NCBI GenBank assembly: GCA_016716705.1
Contig: JADJVF010000010.1
Coordinates: 62,001-126,000 of the forward strand
DNA length: 64,000 nucleotides
DNA from: Holophagales bacterium
Lineage (GTDB): Bacteria > Acidobacteriota > Thermoanaerobaculia > UBA5066
Direction of reading: 5' to 3'
Positions within the stretch are counted from its first letter, which is position 1, and each line of letters begins with the position of its first letter. A program made the translations under genes and the position numbers. Below are positions 61,466 to 64,000 of this stretch, one piece after another. The notes below the pieces were generated by a model. The model saw only the letters and a list, made by a program, of their open reading frames with translations, was not told the origin of the DNA and did no database searches.

Positions 61466-64000
61466 AGCCCCGCTCGCGCTGGTCTCCCTGCCGCCGCCGT
61501 CCGACCCGCTCGAGCTCTTCCACCCTGCCGTCACGTCCTGGTTCCGCGAGACGTTTCCCGAAGGACCGACCGCCGCCCAGAACGGCGCCTGGCCGGCGAT
61601 CGCCGCCGGAGAGAACGTCCTCCTCGTCTCGCCGACCGGCACCGGCAAGACGCTCGCCGCGTTCCTCGTCTCGCTGGATGCGATCCTCCGCCGCCGCCTC
61701 GCGGGGGACGGCGCCCCGCGCCTCGCCACGCTCTACGTCTCGCCGCTGAAGGCGCTCGACAACGACGTCCACCGCAACCTCGAGCGGCCGCGCGCCGGCA
61801 TCGCGAGACACCTCGGCGCCGACCGGGTGCCGATCACGACCGCGGTGCGGACGGGCGACACCCCGTCGCGCGAGCGTACGAGCCAGCTGAAAGCCCCGCC
61901 CGACATCCTCATCACGACGCCGGAATCTCTCTACCTGATGCTGACCGGGTCGGGGCGCCGGGCGCTCGAGGGGGTCTCGACGGTGATCCTCGACGAGATC
62001 CACTCCGTCGCCGGGACGAAGCGCGGCAGCCACCTCGTTCTCTCCCTCGAGCGGCTCGAGGAGCTCGTCGCGCGGGCGGGGGGCGTCTCGCCTCAGCGAA
62101 TCGCGTTGTCGGCCACGGTGGCGCCCATCGACGTCGTCGCTTCCTTCGCCGCCGGGACGGGGCGCGCCATGCGCCCGGTGGTCGTCGCGGCCCGCAAGTC
62201 GCTCGACCTGACCGTCACCTCCCCGGCGAGCGACTTCCGCTCGCTCCCCGACGGCTCGGCGTGGGGACCGGCGATCGAGACGGTGTTGAGAGAGGTCGAG
62301 GCGCGGAAGACGACTCTCGTCTTCTGCAACAACCGTCGGCTGGCCGAGAAGGTCGCCCGCAAGCTCTCCGACGCCACCGGCACCGACGTCCCGACGCACC
62401 ACGGCTCCGTGTCGCGCCCGATGCGCGAGAAGATCGAAGCGGCCCTCAAGTCGGGCACCCTCCCGGTCCTCGTCGCGACCGGCTCCCTCGAGCTCGGGAT
62501 CGACGTCGGGCACGTCGACTCGGTCGTCCTCCTCGAGAGCCCGAAGGGAATCGCACGCGGGCTCCAGCGGGTGGGGCGCTCCGGTCACCTCGTCGGCGAG
62601 ACGGCGCGCGGGCTCTTCGTTCCGCTCTACCTCGACGACCTCTTCGAGAGCGCGGCGACCGCCGAGGCGATGCGGGAAGGCGCCGTCGAGGAGACGCGCC
62701 CGCCCGATTTCCCGCTCGACGTCCTCGCCCAGCAGCTCGTCGCCGAGACCGTCGCACGGGCCGGAGACGGTCTCCCCGTCACCGCAGCCGAACTCTTCGC
62801 GCTCGCGCGGAAGGCCTGGCCCTACCGCGCCCTCCCCCGCTCGCTCTTCCTCGAGACTCTCGCGATGCTCTCGGGGAAGTACCCGAGGGAGCGGTTTGCC
62901 GCCCTGGCGCCGAAGCTCGTCTGGGACCGCGCGACGGACCGCGTGACGCCCCTTCCCGGCGCCCGCCTCGCCGCCCTCCTCGACGGCGGGACGATCGGCG
63001 ACCGGGGCACCTTCCGCGCCGTCCTGCCGGACCGGAAGACCGCCGTCGGCGAGCTGGACGAGGAGTTCGTCCACGAGACGAAGGAGGGGGACGTCTTCCT
63101 CCTCGGCTCGCGGGCGTGGCGGGCGATCGAGATCGGGCACAGCACCGTCGTCGTCGAGGAGGCGCACGGCCAGCCCGCGCCGCGGATGCCCTTCTGGCGG
63201 GGCGAGGGGCTGGGCGAACGGGGGCTCTCGGCGAACGGATCGGCCGGCTGAAGAGGTTCGTCGCCGAGCGTCTCGACGAGCCAGGGCTGGGCGACCTTCT
63301 CCTCGCCCGCTTCGCCACGACGCCGGACGCGGCGGCCGCGATCGTCGGCTCGGTCCGGCGTGAGGTGACCGACTCGGGCGGCCTCGCCTCCGACCGCGCC
63401 GTCGTCTTCGAGACGTTCCCCAACGACCTGGGCGACCCGTGCGTCGTCGTCCGCTCGCTCCTCGGGCGCGGCGTGAACCTCCCCTGGTCGCTCGTCCTCT
63501 CGGCGGTCCTCCGGGAAGAGACCGGCGTCGACGTCGAGACCGTCGCCTCCGACGACGGCATCCTCCTGCGGACCCCCGGCGCCGAGCGGGAGGTGCCTCT
63601 CGAGCGGCTCTCGCGCATCGGTCCGGACGAGGCCAGGGAGCGGCTCCTCGCGCAGCTCCCGAACTCGCCGATGTTCGGCGCGCGCTTCCGCGAGAACGCC
63701 CAGCGCGCCCTCCTCCTTCCGCGCCTCCGGAGCGGGCGCCGAACCCCCTTCTGGCTCCAGCGGATCAAGGCGCGCGACCTCCTCCAGACGACGCGCTCTC
63801 TCCCGGATTTCCCCGTCGTCGCCGAGACGTATCGCGACTGCCTGCGCGACCTCTGGGAGATGGACCGGCTTCTCGAGCTCCTCGCACGAATGGAGAAGGG
63901 CGAGGTCGAACGGATCCTCGACCGGCGGCGCGCGCCGTCGCCCGCGGCCGCGTCCCTCCTCTTCAAGTTCGTCGCGGTCTACATGTACGAGTGGGATGCC
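61462..64000 (+). CDS. lhr: Lhr-type ATP-dependent DNA helicase (frame break, truncated by window end)
   Basis: A large superfamily 2 helicase involved in DNA repair. The conserved reading begins LELFHPAVTSWFRETF (near 61500) with the Q-motif TAAQNGAWPAI, Walker A VSPTGTGKTLAAFL, motif Ia YVSPLKALDNDV, TTPESLYLML, DEIH box ILDEIHSV, SAT motif LSATVA, LVFCNNRRLAEKVA, THHGSVSRPMREK, IDVGHVDSVVLL and QRVGRSGH. The Lhr-specific C-terminal part follows. One base seems missing near 63212-63225; after it RFVAERLDEPGLGDLL continues to the window edge at YMYEW. The start is uncertain: a GTG at 61462 overlaps the previous stop but is in another frame, so either a non-standard CTG near 61479 or another base error is involved. 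Confidence 0.85.

Overview
The window is a GC-rich (about 70% by eye), gene-dense bacterial chromosome segment with no rRNA, tRNA, CRISPR array or insertion sequence that I can recognise. The gene mix suggests Acidobacteriota (perhaps a Thermoanaerobaculia-like lineage). It includes Ser/Thr kinases with an RGGMGEVYRARD-type glycine loop, an exported BNR-repeat protein beside a prolyl oligopeptidase, a TldD/TldE pair, MacB-like permeases without ATPases, a group 3b-type NiFe hydrogenase and a Fis-type HTH protein. This is inference from gene families; there is no marker gene here. Many genes are coupled by 4-base GTGA or ATGA overlaps.

Layout. 98-4809: FAD oxidoreductase and EcsC-like gene (minus), then cyclophilin, AmgK-like sugar kinase, TatA and HtpX (plus). 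4833-5109: two strong hairpins bracketing an abnormal poly-G tract. 5117-8008 (minus): Fis-like regulator, exported repeat protein, BamD, PASTA protein. 8074-9950 (plus): PHP phosphoesterase coupled to endonuclease IV. 9983-16746 (minus): hydrogenase locus in the order beta, cyclic-nucleotide-binding protein, gamma, small subunit, large subunit, maturation protease, followed by a small membrane protein and an orphan CydB. 16946-21083: alpha-amylase, ParB/DUF4032-like protein, MalQ. 21145-25855: efflux cluster A (a double membrane-fusion protein, a second fusion protein, a permease). 25957-32956: two giant convergent proteins sharing an NTPase-TM-FGE chassis, one headed by a DUF4062-like domain and one by a Ser/Thr kinase. 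33081-35722: VapC remnant, RluA, GGDEF protein. 35816-36526: SDR. 36600-40173: operon of an amidase, a MamK-like actin and a SPOR protein. 40229-42692: kynurenine-formamidase-like protein, aromatic amino acid hydroxylase, a 66-aa protein and a SpoU methyltransferase. 42737-51354: BNR protein, prolyl oligopeptidase, Tat-signal TldD and TldE. 51430-52194: a long non-coding gap. 52195-56011: DUF971 protein, PKD protein, Ser/Thr kinase. 56021-60208: efflux cluster B (permease, TolC, fusion protein). 60221-64000: SDR, small hypothetical protein and an Lhr helicase running off the window.

Sequence quality matters here. Nine single-base reading-frame breaks fall in eight otherwise intact conserved genes, mostly one G or C too many in short runs, and a 39-base G run sits between two hairpins. 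I read these as sequencing or assembly errors, not decay, and annotate the genes as whole with the break noted.

The best candidates for something new are the pair of multidomain NTPase-FGE proteins (25957-32956) and the amidase, MamK-like actin and SPOR operon (36600-40173).
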